Assembly: GCA_016717595.1 (NCBI GenBank)
Contig: JADKFE010000007.1
Span: forward strand, 1 to 64,000
Direction: 5' to 3'
Length of the DNA: 64,000 bases
Source: Deltaproteobacteria bacterium
GTDB taxonomy: Bacteria; Myxococcota_A; UBA796; CAJQPC01
Below are positions 1 to 8,895 of the stretch, in pieces. The notes beneath the pieces were generated by a model. It was not told where the DNA came from and did not search any database. It saw only the letters and a list, made by a program, of their open reading frames with translations. Numbering within the stretch: the first letter of the stretch is position 1; the number at the start of each line of letters is the position of its first letter. A program made the translations under genes and the position numbers.

Positions 1-5
1 CACCC

Positions 6-1826
6 TCAGCGCCCCATTCCAGCCACAAGAGCGCCCCACTCACCCCGCTCAATCCCCTCCCCACCCTCTCTCAGCACCCCATCCTTCGCCCACGCCGTCA
101 ACAGCCGCAGCGCCTCCCCCGGCACGCCGCCGCTCTCCCGCCAGAGCTGGTCACACAACGTCTCCGAGAGCCCCAACCCCTCCCCAAACGACTGCCGCAG
201 GTCGTCGATCGCCAAGGGCCCCAAGGTCACGCCCTCGACACCCTCACGCTCGAGCAGCTCGGCGAGGGGCCCCACGCGGAGGTCCTCGGGGGCGCAGCGC
301 ACGAGCACCAAGGCCGTGAGCGCCTCGTCGGGGTCGAGCACGGCGTCGAGGAGCTCGGGCAGGCCGTCGGCGTGGGGGTCGCCGGTGATCTGCAGGAGGG
401 GCACGCGGCGGCGGGCGGCCTGGCGGAGCTGATCGAGGGTGACGTCGGGCCAGGGGCGGCGGCCGCTCGTCGGCGTCGGCAGGTGCAGGCTGAGGTTGTG
501 GGTGACGCCGAGCTCATGGGCCCGCTGGCTGATGAAGCTCGCCACACGCTCTCGGCCTGAGCCCGGCGGACCGGCGAGCAGCACCACCCGGCCTTGTTCA
601 CGAGACGCCACCCGCCAGAGGTTGGTCCACACGCGGTCGAGCACACGGTCGCGGCCCACCAGGGGCGCCTCACGCTGCTCCAAGACGCCCAGGCCTACGG
701 CGACCGGGCGCGGCGGCGGGGCGATGCGGCGCTGGGGGCGCCAGGTGTCGGGCACCGCGGGGATGCCGGGCCGGGACTCCACCGGCGAGCGCGGCGGGGT
801 GGGGCCTGAAGGCACCACGGCGCGGCGCTCCCGGGGCAGGGTGGGCTCTTGGGAGAGCATCGACGGCCGATAGCGCCGGGCCTGGGGCGAGAGCGCGTCG
901 CCCAGGCTGTTGAGATCGGCCAAGGCGTCGGCGGCGCGTTGGTATCGATCCTCGGGGTGTTTTTGTAAGAGGCGCCGCACCCAGGCCTCGAAGTCGAGCG
1001 GCACGGGCTCCATCGGCTTGAGCCGGGGCAGGGGCGCGTAGAGCTGGCGGGTGACGACCTCCTCCACGGGGCCGTTGCCAAAGGGCGGCGCGCCCATGGA
1101 GCGGGTCCAGGCGATGCAGCCCAAGGCGTAGAGGTCTGTCCAGGGGCCTAGGCGCAGCTCGCCCTCGCGGAGCTGCTCTGGCGCCATGTACGCCGGGGTG
1201 CCCCACTGGAAGTGCTCGTCGTCGGGGTCGGGGCGGTGGCCGGGCTCGATGCCCTCGGGCTCGACGAGGGGCCACAGCTCGGGGCGGTGCAGGCTGTGCC
1301 GCTGCCAGGGGCCGATGGAGAGGCCGAAGTCGGAGAGCTTGGGGCGGCGGTCGCGGCCGACGATGAGCACGTTCGACGGCTTGAGATCGCGGTGCAGCAC
1401 GCCCCGGGCGTGGGTGTGGGCCAGGGCCTCCAACAGCGAGCGCAGGAGGCGGCGCTCGACCTCCCAGTGCCGGGCCTGGGTGCGGTCGACCAAGGTGCCT
1501 TGGTCGGCGTACTCCATCGCCATCCACGGGCTGCCCGGCGTGATGCCTTCAGGCAGCCCCGGCGCGTCGGGCACCTCTCCGGCGTCGAAGAGCGTGACGA
1601 CGTTGGGGTGATCCAAGGCGCAGATCGCCCGGACCTCGTTTAAGAACGCGGCGCGCTGGGTGGGCTCCCGAGAACCTTCAGCGCTGAGCACCTTCACCGC
1701 GACGGTCAGCGGCGCCTCACTCGGGCGCCGGGCCGGGGCCGATCCGCGCCACACGACGCCCATGCCGCCCGTGGCGATGGGCTCTTCGAGGGTGAACGCG
1801 CCGAGGTGGGAGGACGGTAGACGCAC
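6..1826 (-). CDS. Ser/Thr protein kinase with C-terminal ATPase-like domain
   Basis: Eukaryote-type protein kinase, probably cytoplasmic. Visible kinase landmarks are a Gly-rich loop (ATGGMGVVW), the VAIK-type lysine (VAVKVL), the catalytic loop HRDLKPSNVL, DFGLS at the Mg site and APEQ at the activation-segment end. A Pro/Arg-rich linker leads to a domain starting LVGRDRVLDRVW with a P-loop-like GPPGSGRE, as in kinase/AAA(/TPR) signalling proteins. The P-loop has Arg where Lys is expected, so ATP hydrolysis by this domain is doubtful. The protein stops just after a GGVPGEALRLL segment that in related proteins is normally followed by TPR or further helical repeats, so it may be truncated. I chose GTG at 1826, directly before the kinase fold. 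An in-frame upstream start at 1889 would add a tail that does not look like protein. Divergent from the acyl-CoA dehydrogenase. Confidence 0.85.
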   Translation of the reverse strand: MRLPSSHLGAFTLEEPIATGGMGVVWRGSAPARRPSEAPLTVAVKVLSAEGSREPTQRAAFLNEVRAICALDHPNVVTLFDAGEVPDAPGLPEGITPGSPWMAMEYADQGTLVDRTQARHWEVERRLLRSLLEALAHTHARGVLHRDLKPSNVLIVGRDRRPKLSDFGLSIGPWQRHSLHRPELWPLVEPEGIEPGHRPDPDDEHFQWGTPAYMAPEQLREGELRLGPWTDLYALGCIAWTRSMGAPPFGNGPVEEVVTRQLYAPLPRLKPMEPVPLDFEAWVRRLLQKHPEDRYQRAADALADLNSLGDALSPQARRYRPSMLSQEPTLPRERRAVVPSGPTPPRSPVESRPGIPAVPDTWRPQRRIAPPPRPVAVGLGVLEQREAPLVGRDRVLDRVWTNLWRVASREQGRVVLLAGPPGSGRERVASFISQRAHELGVTHNLSLHLPTPTSGRRPWPDVTLDQLRQAARRRVPLLQITGDPHADGLPELLDAVLDPDEALTALVLVRCAPEDLRVGPLAELLEREGVEGVTLGPLAIDDLRQSFGEGLGLSETLCDQLWRESGGVPGEALRLLTAWAKDGVLREGGEGIERGEWGALVAGMGR

Positions 1827-1933
1827 AGGGTTGGAGTATATGAGCGTCGTCGGCGCTTGTCCTGAAAATCCGCGCGGCGGCCCAACCACCCCGAGGGCTG
1901 GATATAAGAGGCGGCCCCGCGGTGGAGCCCATG

Positions 1934-3610
1934 ATGCACTCCAAGAGCCCCGTAGATCCCACGATGCTGGGGCGTGAGGCGCTCGGCGCCTGGCGCGACG
2001 ACCAGCCCAAGAGCTTCTTTGACGCCGTCCCGCTGCTGACGCGCCTCATGCTTCGCGACTGGAGCGAGGCGGAGCGCGCGCGGCGCCTGCCCGCGCTCAC
2101 GGCCTTTGGGCTGGCCGCGGCGGGGCCCCTCGACGCCGCGGTCACCGAGAACAACCTGCACCGAAACCTCCCCGTGCTCGACCCTTACGACGGCGTCGGG
2201 CGCCGCCAGAAGGCCATCGATCACCACCCGACCTACCACGAGGCCGGGCGCCTCATCTACGGCTCCGGCGTCATGGCGGCCTATGGGGAGTCGCCCACGC
2301 CCCACCAGCACATCCTCTCGTTGTTCTTCTTGTCGAGCCATGTGGGCGAGGGCGGCCACAACTGCCCCTTGGCGTGTACGGCGGGGGCGATCCGGGCGAT
2401 TCAGCGCGTGGGCAGCCCCGCCCAGCGCGCCTGGGCCCTGCCGCGCCTGCTCGATCCCCGCTGGGACACCAACTTCACCGCCGCGCAGTTCCTCACGGAG
2501 GTGCAGGGCGGCTCCGACGTGGGCAACAACGGCGTGCTCGCCCGACCCGCTGAGGGCGGCGGGGTCACCCTGCACGGCGAGAAGTGGTTCTGCAGCAACG
2601 CTGACGCCGACGTGATCCTGCTCACCGCCCGGCCCGAGGGCGGCGCGGCGGGCACCCGGGGCCTCGGCCTGTACCTCATGCCCGAGCGCCTGCCCGATGG
2701 CACCTTCAACCACTACCGCCTGCGCCGCCTCAAGGACAAGCTCGGCACCCGCAGCATGGCCTCGGCGGAGATCGACCTCAACGGCGCCTGGGCCGAGCCC
2801 TTGGGCCCCGTGGAGCACGGCTTCCGCACGACGATGGAGGAGGTGATCAACACCAGCCGCCTGTACAACGCCTTCTCCGTCGCGGGGCTCGCCAGCCGCG
2901 CCTTGCTCATCGCCCAGGGCTACGCACACCACCGCCGGGCCTTTGGCCAGCGCATCGTCGATTACCCCCTCGTCGCCGAGACCCTCGCCTGGATGCGCGC
3001 CGATGTGGAGGGCGCTCTGGCCGCGAGCTGGCTCCTCGCCGGGATTCAACAGCGCCTGGATCTGGGCCAGAGCGACGAGGCCGAGCGGGCGTTCTTCCGT
3101 GTGGCGCTGAACCTCAACAAGCTGCGCACGGCGATTCAGGCCCACGACGTGATCCTGCGGGGGATTGAGGTCTTGGGCGGCAACGGCGCCATCGAGAGCT
3201 TCTCGGCCTTGCCGCGGCTGTTGCGCGACAACGTCGTCTGCGAGAACTGGGAGGGCACCCACAACGTGCTCCGGGCCCAGGTGCTCCGCGACGCGCGGCG
3301 GCTGGGGGTTCACCAAGGCTTCTTTGAGACCCTGCGCGCCCGGCTAGACCCCGCGCTCGTGAACCCCGTGGCCCAGGCCTTCGACGCCACCCTGGCCCAG
3401 CCCGAGGGCCTCGACACCCTTCGGATGCGCGGCGTGGCCGACCGCATGGCCACCTTGGTGCAGCTCGCCGGGCTCCAGGGCATCCCCCACGAGGGCACCC
3501 AGGCCCGGGCGGAGCTGCTCACGCGGCGGCACCTCGTGGGCGGCGGCGACGGCACACTGGCGGAGACGGACAACTATCCCGCGCTCTTGCGCCGGGCGGA
3601 GGCGCCATGA
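1934..3610 (+). CDS. AidB-like acyl-CoA dehydrogenase
   Basis: FAD-dependent acyl-CoA dehydrogenase superfamily member of about 558 residues. That is longer than a typical 380-residue acyl-CoA dehydrogenase and fits the AidB branch, which has an extra C-terminal helical domain. Family landmarks: TEVQGGSDVG in the mid domain, the substrate/FAD-loop region EKWFCSNADAD, EVLGGNGAIE, and CENWEGTHNVLR near the catalytic-base region. AidB of E. coli is associated with alkylation stress and binds DNA; whether this homologue does either cannot be read from sequence. ATG at 1934 is preferred because GGAG at 1924-1927 sits six bases upstream. ATG 1931 and GTG 1922 are alternatives. Its stop overlaps the slyX start (ATGA), so the two genes are translationally coupled. 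Confidence 0.85.
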   Translation: MHSKSPVDPTMLGREALGAWRDDQPKSFFDAVPLLTRLMLRDWSEAERARRLPALTAFGLAAAGPLDAAVTENNLHRNLPVLDPYDGVGRRQKAIDHHPTYHEAGRLIYGSGVMAAYGESPTPHQHILSLFFLSSHVGEGGHNCPLACTAGAIRAIQRVGSPAQRAWALPRLLDPRWDTNFTAAQFLTEVQGGSDVGNNGVLARPAEGGGVTLHGEKWFCSNADADVILLTARPEGGAAGTRGLGLYLMPERLPDGTFNHYRLRRLKDKLGTRSMASAEIDLNGAWAEPLGPVEHGFRTTMEEVINTSRLYNAFSVAGLASRALLIAQGYAHHRRAFGQRIVDYPLVAETLAWMRADVEGALAASWLLAGIQQRLDLGQSDEAERAFFRVALNLNKLRTAIQAHDVILRGIEVLGGNGAIESFSALPRLLRDNVVCENWEGTHNVLRAQVLRDARRLGVHQGFFETLRARLDPALVNPVAQAFDATLAQPEGLDTLRMRGVADRMATLVQLAGLQGIPHEGTQARAELLTRRHLVGGGDGTLAETDNYPALLRRAEAP

Positions 3611-3822
3611 GCGAGGTGGAGCGCCTTCAAGCGCGCATTGATGATCTCGAGATTCGCCACGCCTTTCAAGAGGACCTCATCCGCCAGCTCGACGAGGTCA
3701 CCCAGGTGCTTCACGACCGCCTGGACACCTTGGCGCGTGAGGTAGAGACGCTGCGGGCCCAGGTGGCCCAGCCTACGGGGCAGGCGAACCGCGCCGAGGA
3801 CGAGCTGCCTCCGCACTACTGA
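3607..3822 (+). CDS. slyX: SlyX family protein
   Basis: Small 71-residue protein that is almost entirely heptad-like coiled coil (RLQARIDDLEIRHAFQEDLI onward) and ends in the conserved SlyX terminus PPHY. Length and termini fit the SlyX family, whose biochemical function is not established. It starts inside the stop codon of the acyl-CoA dehydrogenase, so it is in the same transcription unit. Confidence 0.9.
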   Translation: MSEVERLQARIDDLEIRHAFQEDLIRQLDEVTQVLHDRLDTLAREVETLRAQVAQPTGQANRAEDELPPHY

Positions 3823-3924
3823 GGGTCGGCGAGCGGCGCAATAATCCGGTGGCCATGGTTGAAGTCTCGGGATCTTCCTGGTATATCCCGAAGCTTGATC
3901 CGCCATTGCCACGGAAGCCTCGAC

Positions 3925-5088
3925 GTGAACCTGCGCCACGCCCCGGACACGGCCCTCTCGCCCGACCCGCCCAAGGACTACGACGCCCTCGGCCGCGCGC
4001 TGGCCGAGGCCCAGGACGTGCGCCGCCTCTGGGGCCTCACCTTGGGCTATCTGCGCGCGCGCCGCGGGATCGTCGGCGGCGTGTACATGCTCAACCGCCG
4101 TGAAGACGAGCTGCAGCGCCTGACCACCAGCGACGAGCGCGAAGAGCTGCGCCTGTTGAGCAACTCCTTCGGCCTCCAGACCGACGTGGTGTGGGAGGTG
4201 CTCAGCAGCGGCGCCCCCTTCCAGTACAACCTGCCCGAGCCCGAGCCCGACGACGATCTCAACGTCGCGGCTTGGTCCCACGGCATTCGCCACTGCGCGA
4301 TCTTCCCGTTGCGCCGGGGCGCCGTCGCCTGGGGCCTCGCGCTCTTCCCGCAGAGCCGGCCGTTCACCGAAGATCAGATGGCGGAGCTTGACCTCGTCAT
4401 CCGCCTCACCTGCGCCCACGACCTCGCGATTCAGGCGAGCGCCCGGCACACCCTCGCCGACGGCATGCTCAACGCGCTGATGAGCGCCTCTGACCAAGGG
4501 GTGATCGTCGCGTCTGAGTCCGGGGAGATCCTCTACTACAACGACCGCCTCGCCGCGCTCTCCGGCTGGTCTCGCGCCGATGTTGACCGCGTCGGCTGGC
4601 TGAACTTGGCTTACCCCGACCCCACCTACCGCGCCCAGGTCACCGCGACGCTCCGTGAGCTGCTTCGCTCCGACGGGTACCGCGCCCGCTGGCTCATCAC
4701 CTGCCGCGGCGGCGACGAGCGGCCCGTCGAGGTCTCGACCCGAGCCGTGTCCGACCCGCTCACCGGAAAGCGGGTGCTCATGGGCACCTTCCGCGATCTC
4801 TCCGAGCCGCGCCCCGTCGGGATCGAGCCGCCCCCCGCTGCCGCGCCGAGCCGCCTCGTGGAGACGAGCGGGTGTGGGTGGCCGATGAGCTGGGTGAGCT
4901 CGTGGACCTCGCGGGCATCCGCCTGCGGGGCCTCGGGTACGAGGTGCGCACCTTCCAGCGCGCCGATGAGCTGCTCAGCGCCGCTGAAGACGCCTCGGCC
5001 CCCAAGCCGCACCTGCTCATCCTCGACGTGGGCCTGCCCGACCGCGCCCCGTCGAGCCTCGCCCACCAGCTCCGCCTGCGGGGGGTGA
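3925..5088 (+). CDS. GAF-like/PAS sensor protein, N-terminal part (frameshifted)
   Basis: Cytoplasmic sensory protein with no signal peptide. Residues about 20-190 look GAF-like. A PAS domain follows (ASDQGVIVASESGEILYYND, then LAALSGWSRADVDRVGWLN) and closes with the PAS-typical GTFRDLSE. No histidine-kinase or cyclase output is visible. Protein sense ends near 4860; the rest of this frame to 5088 is low-quality Ser/Arg/Pro sequence. The neighbouring frame carries a receiver domain, so one protein GAF-PAS-REC has most likely been split by a single missing base (about 4855-4872). GTG 3925 is preferred because GGAAG lies seven bases upstream; TTG 3859 is an alternative. Confidence 0.6.
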   Translation: MNLRHAPDTALSPDPPKDYDALGRALAEAQDVRRLWGLTLGYLRARRGIVGGVYMLNRREDELQRLTTSDEREELRLLSNSFGLQTDVVWEVLSSGAPFQYNLPEPEPDDDLNVAAWSHGIRHCAIFPLRRGAVAWGLALFPQSRPFTEDQMAELDLVIRLTCAHDLAIQASARHTLADGMLNALMSASDQGVIVASESGEILYYNDRLAALSGWSRADVDRVGWLNLAYPDPTYRAQVTATLRELLRSDGYRARWLITCRGGDERPVEVSTRAVSDPLTGKRVLMGTFRDLSEPRPVGIEPPPAAAPSRLVETSGCGWPMSWVSSWTSRASACGASGTRCAPSSAPMSCSAPLKTPRPPSRTCSSSTWACPTAPRRASPTSSACGG

Positions 5089-5243
5089 CCGCGCCGATCC
5101 TCTGGACGTCGAGCCTCACCCCGGAGACCTCGGGCATGACCCCCGAGGTCAACGAGGGCTTCTTGAGCAAACCCTACACCGGCAAAGAGCTGGCCCAGGG
5201 CGCGCGCGGGCTCCTCGATCGTTGGCCCGCCCTGCGCCGCTGA
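4872..5243 (+). CDS. Response-regulator receiver domain (C-terminal part of the preceding gene)
   Basis: About 120 residues with a receiver fold: an acidic pocket (VADE), the phospho-acceptor context LLILDVGLPD, a Ser/Thr at PILWTSS and the conserved lysine in FLSKPY. The reading frame extends upstream in-frame as GDERVWVADE, which would join the PAS protein if one base were restored near 4860. Read alone it would be a stand-alone CheY-like protein starting at GTG 4872 with no visible ribosome-binding site. I favour one frameshifted GAF-PAS-REC gene. It converges with the SPFH gene, with only 12 bases between the stops. Confidence 0.6.
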   Translation: MWVADELGELVDLAGIRLRGLGYEVRTFQRADELLSAAEDASAPKPHLLILDVGLPDRAPSSLAHQLRLRGVTAPILWTSSLTPETSGMTPEVNEGFLSKPYTGKELAQGARGLLDRWPALRR

Positions 5244-5255
5244 GCCTCACCGGCC

Positions 5256-6080
5256 TCAGCGCGGCGCCGCCTTCGTCGGGGTCGGGGCAGGGGAGGGCAC
5301 TGTCTCCGCCGCGTCGATGAGCAGCGGCGTGTCCCCGTCGGTGACGATGATCTTCGTGTTCGGCGAGCTGGCCAGCTCCTGAAACACGGCGAGGGACTGC
5401 CAGGCGATGATCTCCTCATTGAGGCTCTCGGTGAGCAGGCGGTGGGCCTGGGCCACACCTTCGGCCTCGATGCGGCGGCGCTCGGCCTCTTGTTGTTCTT
5501 GGAGCAGCACAAACTCCATCCGCTGCGCGGCCTGCTCGGCCTCTAGCTTGTCTTCGATCGCCGCCTGCAGCCCCGGCGGGAGCTGAATGCTCTTGAGGAG
5601 CACGTTCTCGATGGTGAAGCCGCGGGGGGCGAGGATCTCGTCCATGCGGGTCTTGATCTCGTGCTCGATGTCTTGGCGGGCGCTGGTGTACATGTCCTTC
5701 GCCATGAACCGGGCGCAGACGTCCGCCGCCGCCGAGCGGAAGACGCTCAGGATCATCACCTCCTCGTAGTTCGTGCCGATGGTGCGCACGATGTCGTCGG
5801 CGTAGTTGGGATCGATGCTGTAGAGGATCGAGATCTCCGCCCGGATGTTGAGGCCCTCGCTGCTCGGCAGGTCGAGCTTCACCTCCAGGTTCACCGTGCG
5901 GGTGGGCAGGGCGATCACCCGGCTCACGAGCGGGTTGTAGACCACGGGACCAGGCTCGTAGACCTCGGGGGCGAGGCGGCCGAGCCGCGTCTTCACCCCC
6001 ACCTGATCGGCGTGGATCACCGCGCAGCCGGTGAAGAGGGAGAGCGCGGTGGCGGAGAGGGTGAGTCGGGTGACGTTCAT
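5256..6080 (-). CDS. SPFH/prohibitin-like lipoprotein
   Basis: 274 residues. The N-terminus is a short signal peptide with a lipobox (SLFTGCAV), so the protein is probably a lipid-anchored periplasmic or envelope protein. The SPFH (band 7) domain follows (DQVGVKTRLGRL, then LNIRAEISILYSIDPNYADDIVRTIG), then a long Glu/Gln/Arg-rich coiled coil (EDKLEAEQAAQRMEFVLLQE), as in prohibitins, which oligomerise into rings. Most prohibitin-like proteins have an N-terminal TM segment rather than a lipobox. The C-terminus is Pro/Thr/Ala-rich. A good GGAGGA site precedes ATG 6080. Function beyond membrane scaffolding cannot be inferred. Confidence 0.85.
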   Translation of the reverse strand: MNVTRLTLSATALSLFTGCAVIHADQVGVKTRLGRLAPEVYEPGPVVYNPLVSRVIALPTRTVNLEVKLDLPSSEGLNIRAEISILYSIDPNYADDIVRTIGTNYEEVMILSVFRSAAADVCARFMAKDMYTSARQDIEHEIKTRMDEILAPRGFTIENVLLKSIQLPPGLQAAIEDKLEAEQAAQRMEFVLLQEQQEAERRRIEAEGVAQAHRLLTESLNEEIIAWQSLAVFQELASSPNTKIIVTDGDTPLLIDAAETVPSPAPTPTKAAPR

Positions 6081-6169
6081 CAGTCCTCCGGGGGCTTCGA
6101 GAGATCATATGCTCATATTTTAATGTATGCGCGTGACGATCTTTCGCACCTCCGCCCCCAGCGTCAAGG

Positions 6170-6208
6170 CCAAAACACAGAGCCCCCGGAGATTGGCTCC
6201 GAGGGCTC
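6170..6208 (-). terminator. Rho-independent terminator for the ASH/PKD lipoprotein gene
   Basis: On the minus strand, 35 bases after the stop at 6243, a GAGCCCTCGGAG / CTCCGGGGGCTC hairpin (6180-6208, five-base loop) is followed by a short T-rich run (TGTGTTTT). Position and structure fit an intrinsic terminator. Confidence 0.7.
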
Positions 6209-6242
6209 GTGACGTCTCAACGATGGGGCGCCCGGCGCAGGC

Positions 6243-7769
6243 TTAGAAGCAGCTCCGCGCCGAGGCCGTGGCGACGGTGTCCTCTTCGACGACCAGGGCC
6301 TCAGGCCAGCGGATCGTGGCGACGCTCCACACCTCGTTGCGCTCCAGCACGCGGCTGTAGGTCTCGACCAAGGTGCCGTAGATGTAGAACCGCACCGTGG
6401 CCGTGGTGGCGCCGTCGCCGTTGTCGTCGAAGTAGTGGACCCGCACGGGGTACTCGCCGGTGTAGGGCTCCTCGACGTTGATGTTCTCGGGGCCGTAGCC
6501 AGAGAGATCGTCGATGTCGAGGCGGGGGTCGTCCAAGGTGGTGCTGCTGTCGCCCCACTCGGGGTGTGGGTTGCAGTAGGCCACGTCATCAGGCGAGTCA
6601 AAGAGCGACACGTCCGTGGCGTTCGACATGTGCAGGTCGAGGTCGGCCCGGGGGGTGTCCCACAAAAGCTCGACGTGGATCTGGTCTTGGGGGATGGCGT
6701 CGATGACGCAGCGCGCCGCCGCGGACTTGACGCCGATCTCGTTGGTGACCTGGAGGTGCACCTCGTACTCCCCGGCGATGTCCATGTACAGCTCGCTCGT
6801 CGTGCCGGCCGAGGCCTGGAGCGTGCAGGTGGAGCCATCGGGGCAGTCGTCGTCTTCGCCGTTGGGGAAGAACCAGTTGTAGTCGATGAGCGCGTAGCCC
6901 ATGGGATCGACGCTGCCCGAGCCGTCGAGCACGATCGTCTCCGGCGGGGCGCCTACGCCGGGGCAGTCGATGTCGGCGATGGGGTACTCAAACGTGCTGC
7001 CGCCGTTGCCCACCACCTGAATCTGAACGGTGGACTCGTCGGGATCGTTCGTGGTGAGGGTGATCACGCCGTCGTCGCCGATCTCTTCGCCTTCAACATC
7101 GGGGATGTTCGGCGAGTACAGCACGATCATCTGCACGCTGCCGCCGGCCACGATGGTCTGACCGCGGGGGTCGGTGGCGATGGAGAAGTCGCCAGAGCCG
7201 GTCTGGGCCGTGGAGTTGATGGTCAGGTCGCCGTCGCCGGTGTTCTTGATGGTGACCCACTTCGTCGAGATCGTGCCCGGGGTGACGTCGCCGTAGTCCA
7301 GAGACATCGGCTCAAGCTCGATGTCGGGGGTGGGGCCGTCGCTGCCGATGCCGGTGACGGGCACGACCCACTCGGGGTAGTTGGGATCGTTTGAGTTGAT
7401 CACCAGCTCAGCGTCATAGGTGAAGTAGTTCGGCGGCAAGAAGGTGAGGTTCACCACCTCGCGGTCGGCCGTGGGGTCTTCTTCAGTGTTGTTCCAGCCG
7501 ATCTCGGCCTCGGTGACGTCTACGGCGTAGGGCACCACGCCGTCCCCACGCAGCACGATGCTGCTGATCTTCAAGGGCGCCCGCCCGCCGTTGATGATCT
7601 CGAGCGCCACGGTGGCGGGGTAGTCCTTCACGACCTCCCCGAAGTCCACCTCTGTGGGGCTCACAAGGATCTCAGGGAAGAGCTGATTGACGTTGTTCTC
7701 GGAGCCATCGCAGCCGGCGATGGCGAGAAGCGTGAGGGGAAGCCATGTCAGAAGGGCGCTGTTTTTCAT
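6243..7769 (-). CDS. Lipoprotein with ASH-like and PKD-like beta domains
   Basis: 508-residue predicted lipoprotein (lipobox LLAIAGCDGS). After it come two repeats of an immunoglobulin-like ASH/'choice-of-anchor' fold: VSPTEVDFGEVVKDYPATVALEIINGG with its partner strands, then LEPMSLDYGDVTPGTISTKW with TIKNTGDGDLTI. Next is a PKD-like segment containing VLDGSGSVDP, and a C-terminal domain with DLDLHMSNATDV resembling C-terminal beta modules of secreted proteins. No catalytic motif is visible, so a surface adhesin or structural role is only a guess. ATG 7769 is chosen over 7787 because GGAGAC lies just upstream and the signal peptide starts there. Confidence 0.8.
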   Translation of the reverse strand: MKNSALLTWLPLTLLAIAGCDGSENNVNQLFPEILVSPTEVDFGEVVKDYPATVALEIINGGRAPLKISSIVLRGDGVVPYAVDVTEAEIGWNNTEEDPTADREVVNLTFLPPNYFTYDAELVINSNDPNYPEWVVPVTGIGSDGPTPDIELEPMSLDYGDVTPGTISTKWVTIKNTGDGDLTINSTAQTGSGDFSIATDPRGQTIVAGGSVQMIVLYSPNIPDVEGEEIGDDGVITLTTNDPDESTVQIQVVGNGGSTFEYPIADIDCPGVGAPPETIVLDGSGSVDPMGYALIDYNWFFPNGEDDDCPDGSTCTLQASAGTTSELYMDIAGEYEVHLQVTNEIGVKSAAARCVIDAIPQDQIHVELLWDTPRADLDLHMSNATDVSLFDSPDDVAYCNPHPEWGDSSTTLDDPRLDIDDLSGYGPENINVEEPYTGEYPVRVHYFDDNGDGATTATVRFYIYGTLVETYSRVLERNEVWSVATIRWPEALVVEEDTVATASARSCF

Positions 7770-7908
7770 GGTTACGTCTCCAAGCACGCATCATAGCGCC
7801 CCTTCCACAGCATCGCTACGCGAGAGCGCGGGTGAACCCACGCGGGAATCACTGCAAGGCCCATCGGGTTCACGTTAAGGTGGCTGAGATGAGAGGAGTC
7901 TTCACCCA

Positions 7909-8871
7909 ATGCGACCCTTCCTAGCGCTCGGCTTGTTCACCGCCTGCAAAGGGTGCTTCACCTCTTGCTTCAACCCTGGGCTGCCCCCGGACCCTCCGGT
8001 AGACACCCAAGAGGAAGAGACGGAGACTGAAGACAGCCCCGTCGACACCACGCCGCCCGAGGACACCACGCCTCCGCCGCCTTGTGATCAGCCCGAGGTC
8101 GAGCCCAACTACAACACGTCCGTGGCCAACGAGATCGTGATGGAGTCTTTCGCCTGCGGAAACTTCGGCGAGAAGGGCGACTTTGACGTGTTCACGTTCT
8201 CGATGCCCGAGGGCGGCTGGCTCAAGATCGACGTCGACGCCGCCGACCGTGGCTCTGAGGCCGACCCGGTGATGAACGTCGAGTCCCAGCGCGGCTACAA
8301 CGCCGCCGTGTACCGCGGCGCCACCTCCAACGACCCGCTCCTCGTCGTGCCCGTGGCCAAGTCCGATGTCTGGACCGTCTACATGACCGATGGTTACCAA
8401 GGCTTCGGCGAAGACCACGACTACCGCTTCTTGGCGTCCACCACGAAGCCGCCGACCACCTGGACCGACATGGAGTCCGAAGACCACGCCACCTGGGAGA
8501 CGGCCCAGCCCATCGCCGTCGGCCAGCGCATCTTCGGCGTCGTCGACAGCGCCACAGAGTACGACTGGTACGCCTTCACCACGCCCATTGAGAAGTCCAC
8601 GGTGGGCGTGAAGGTTCAGGCCCAAGGTTTCGGCTCGCCGCTCACCCCGCGCTTGCAGCTCTACTTCACCAAAGAGGGCACCGACGGCTTGCCCTACGAC
8701 GTGCTCCAAGAGACCTGGGACAAGAGCAGCGCGAGCGCGAGCTTAGATCCCGACTTCACCCGCGCCGCAGGCGACGGCTCGATCTGGTACCTCAAGGTGC
8801 GGTACCGGCCCGAGACCCCCTACGGCGACCTCTACTGGTACATCATCGAGGTCGAGGTCACCTACTACTGA
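7909..8871 (+). CDS. Asp/Thr/Pro-linker lipoprotein with PPC-like domains
   Basis: 320-residue lipoprotein. The very short signal sequence ends in FTACKG, followed by a Pro/Glu/Asp/Thr linker (about residues 25-65). The mature part has two bacterial pre-peptidase C-terminal (PPC)-like beta segments: EVEPNYNTSVANEIV with DFDVFTFSMPEGGWLKIDVD, then WETAQPIAVGQRIFGVVDS with EYDWYAFTTP. Such domains are structural or targeting modules of secreted proteins; no enzymatic domain is present. GAGAGGAG precedes the start. Read together with the following lipoprotein gene 24 bases downstream. Confidence 0.8.
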   Translation: MRPFLALGLFTACKGCFTSCFNPGLPPDPPVDTQEEETETEDSPVDTTPPEDTTPPPPCDQPEVEPNYNTSVANEIVMESFACGNFGEKGDFDVFTFSMPEGGWLKIDVDAADRGSEADPVMNVESQRGYNAAVYRGATSNDPLLVVPVAKSDVWTVYMTDGYQGFGEDHDYRFLASTTKPPTTWTDMESEDHATWETAQPIAVGQRIFGVVDSATEYDWYAFTTPIEKSTVGVKVQAQGFGSPLTPRLQLYFTKEGTDGLPYDVLQETWDKSSASASLDPDFTRAAGDGSIWYLKVRYRPETPYGDLYWYIIEVEVTYY

Positions 8872-8895
8872 CCCGGCCGCTCTCTGGAGGAGACC

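Noticed and set aside
1706..3316. 536-residue minus-strand reading frame opposite the AidB-like gene
   Set aside because: Low-complexity composition and no motif; the plus-strand dehydrogenase explains the sequence.
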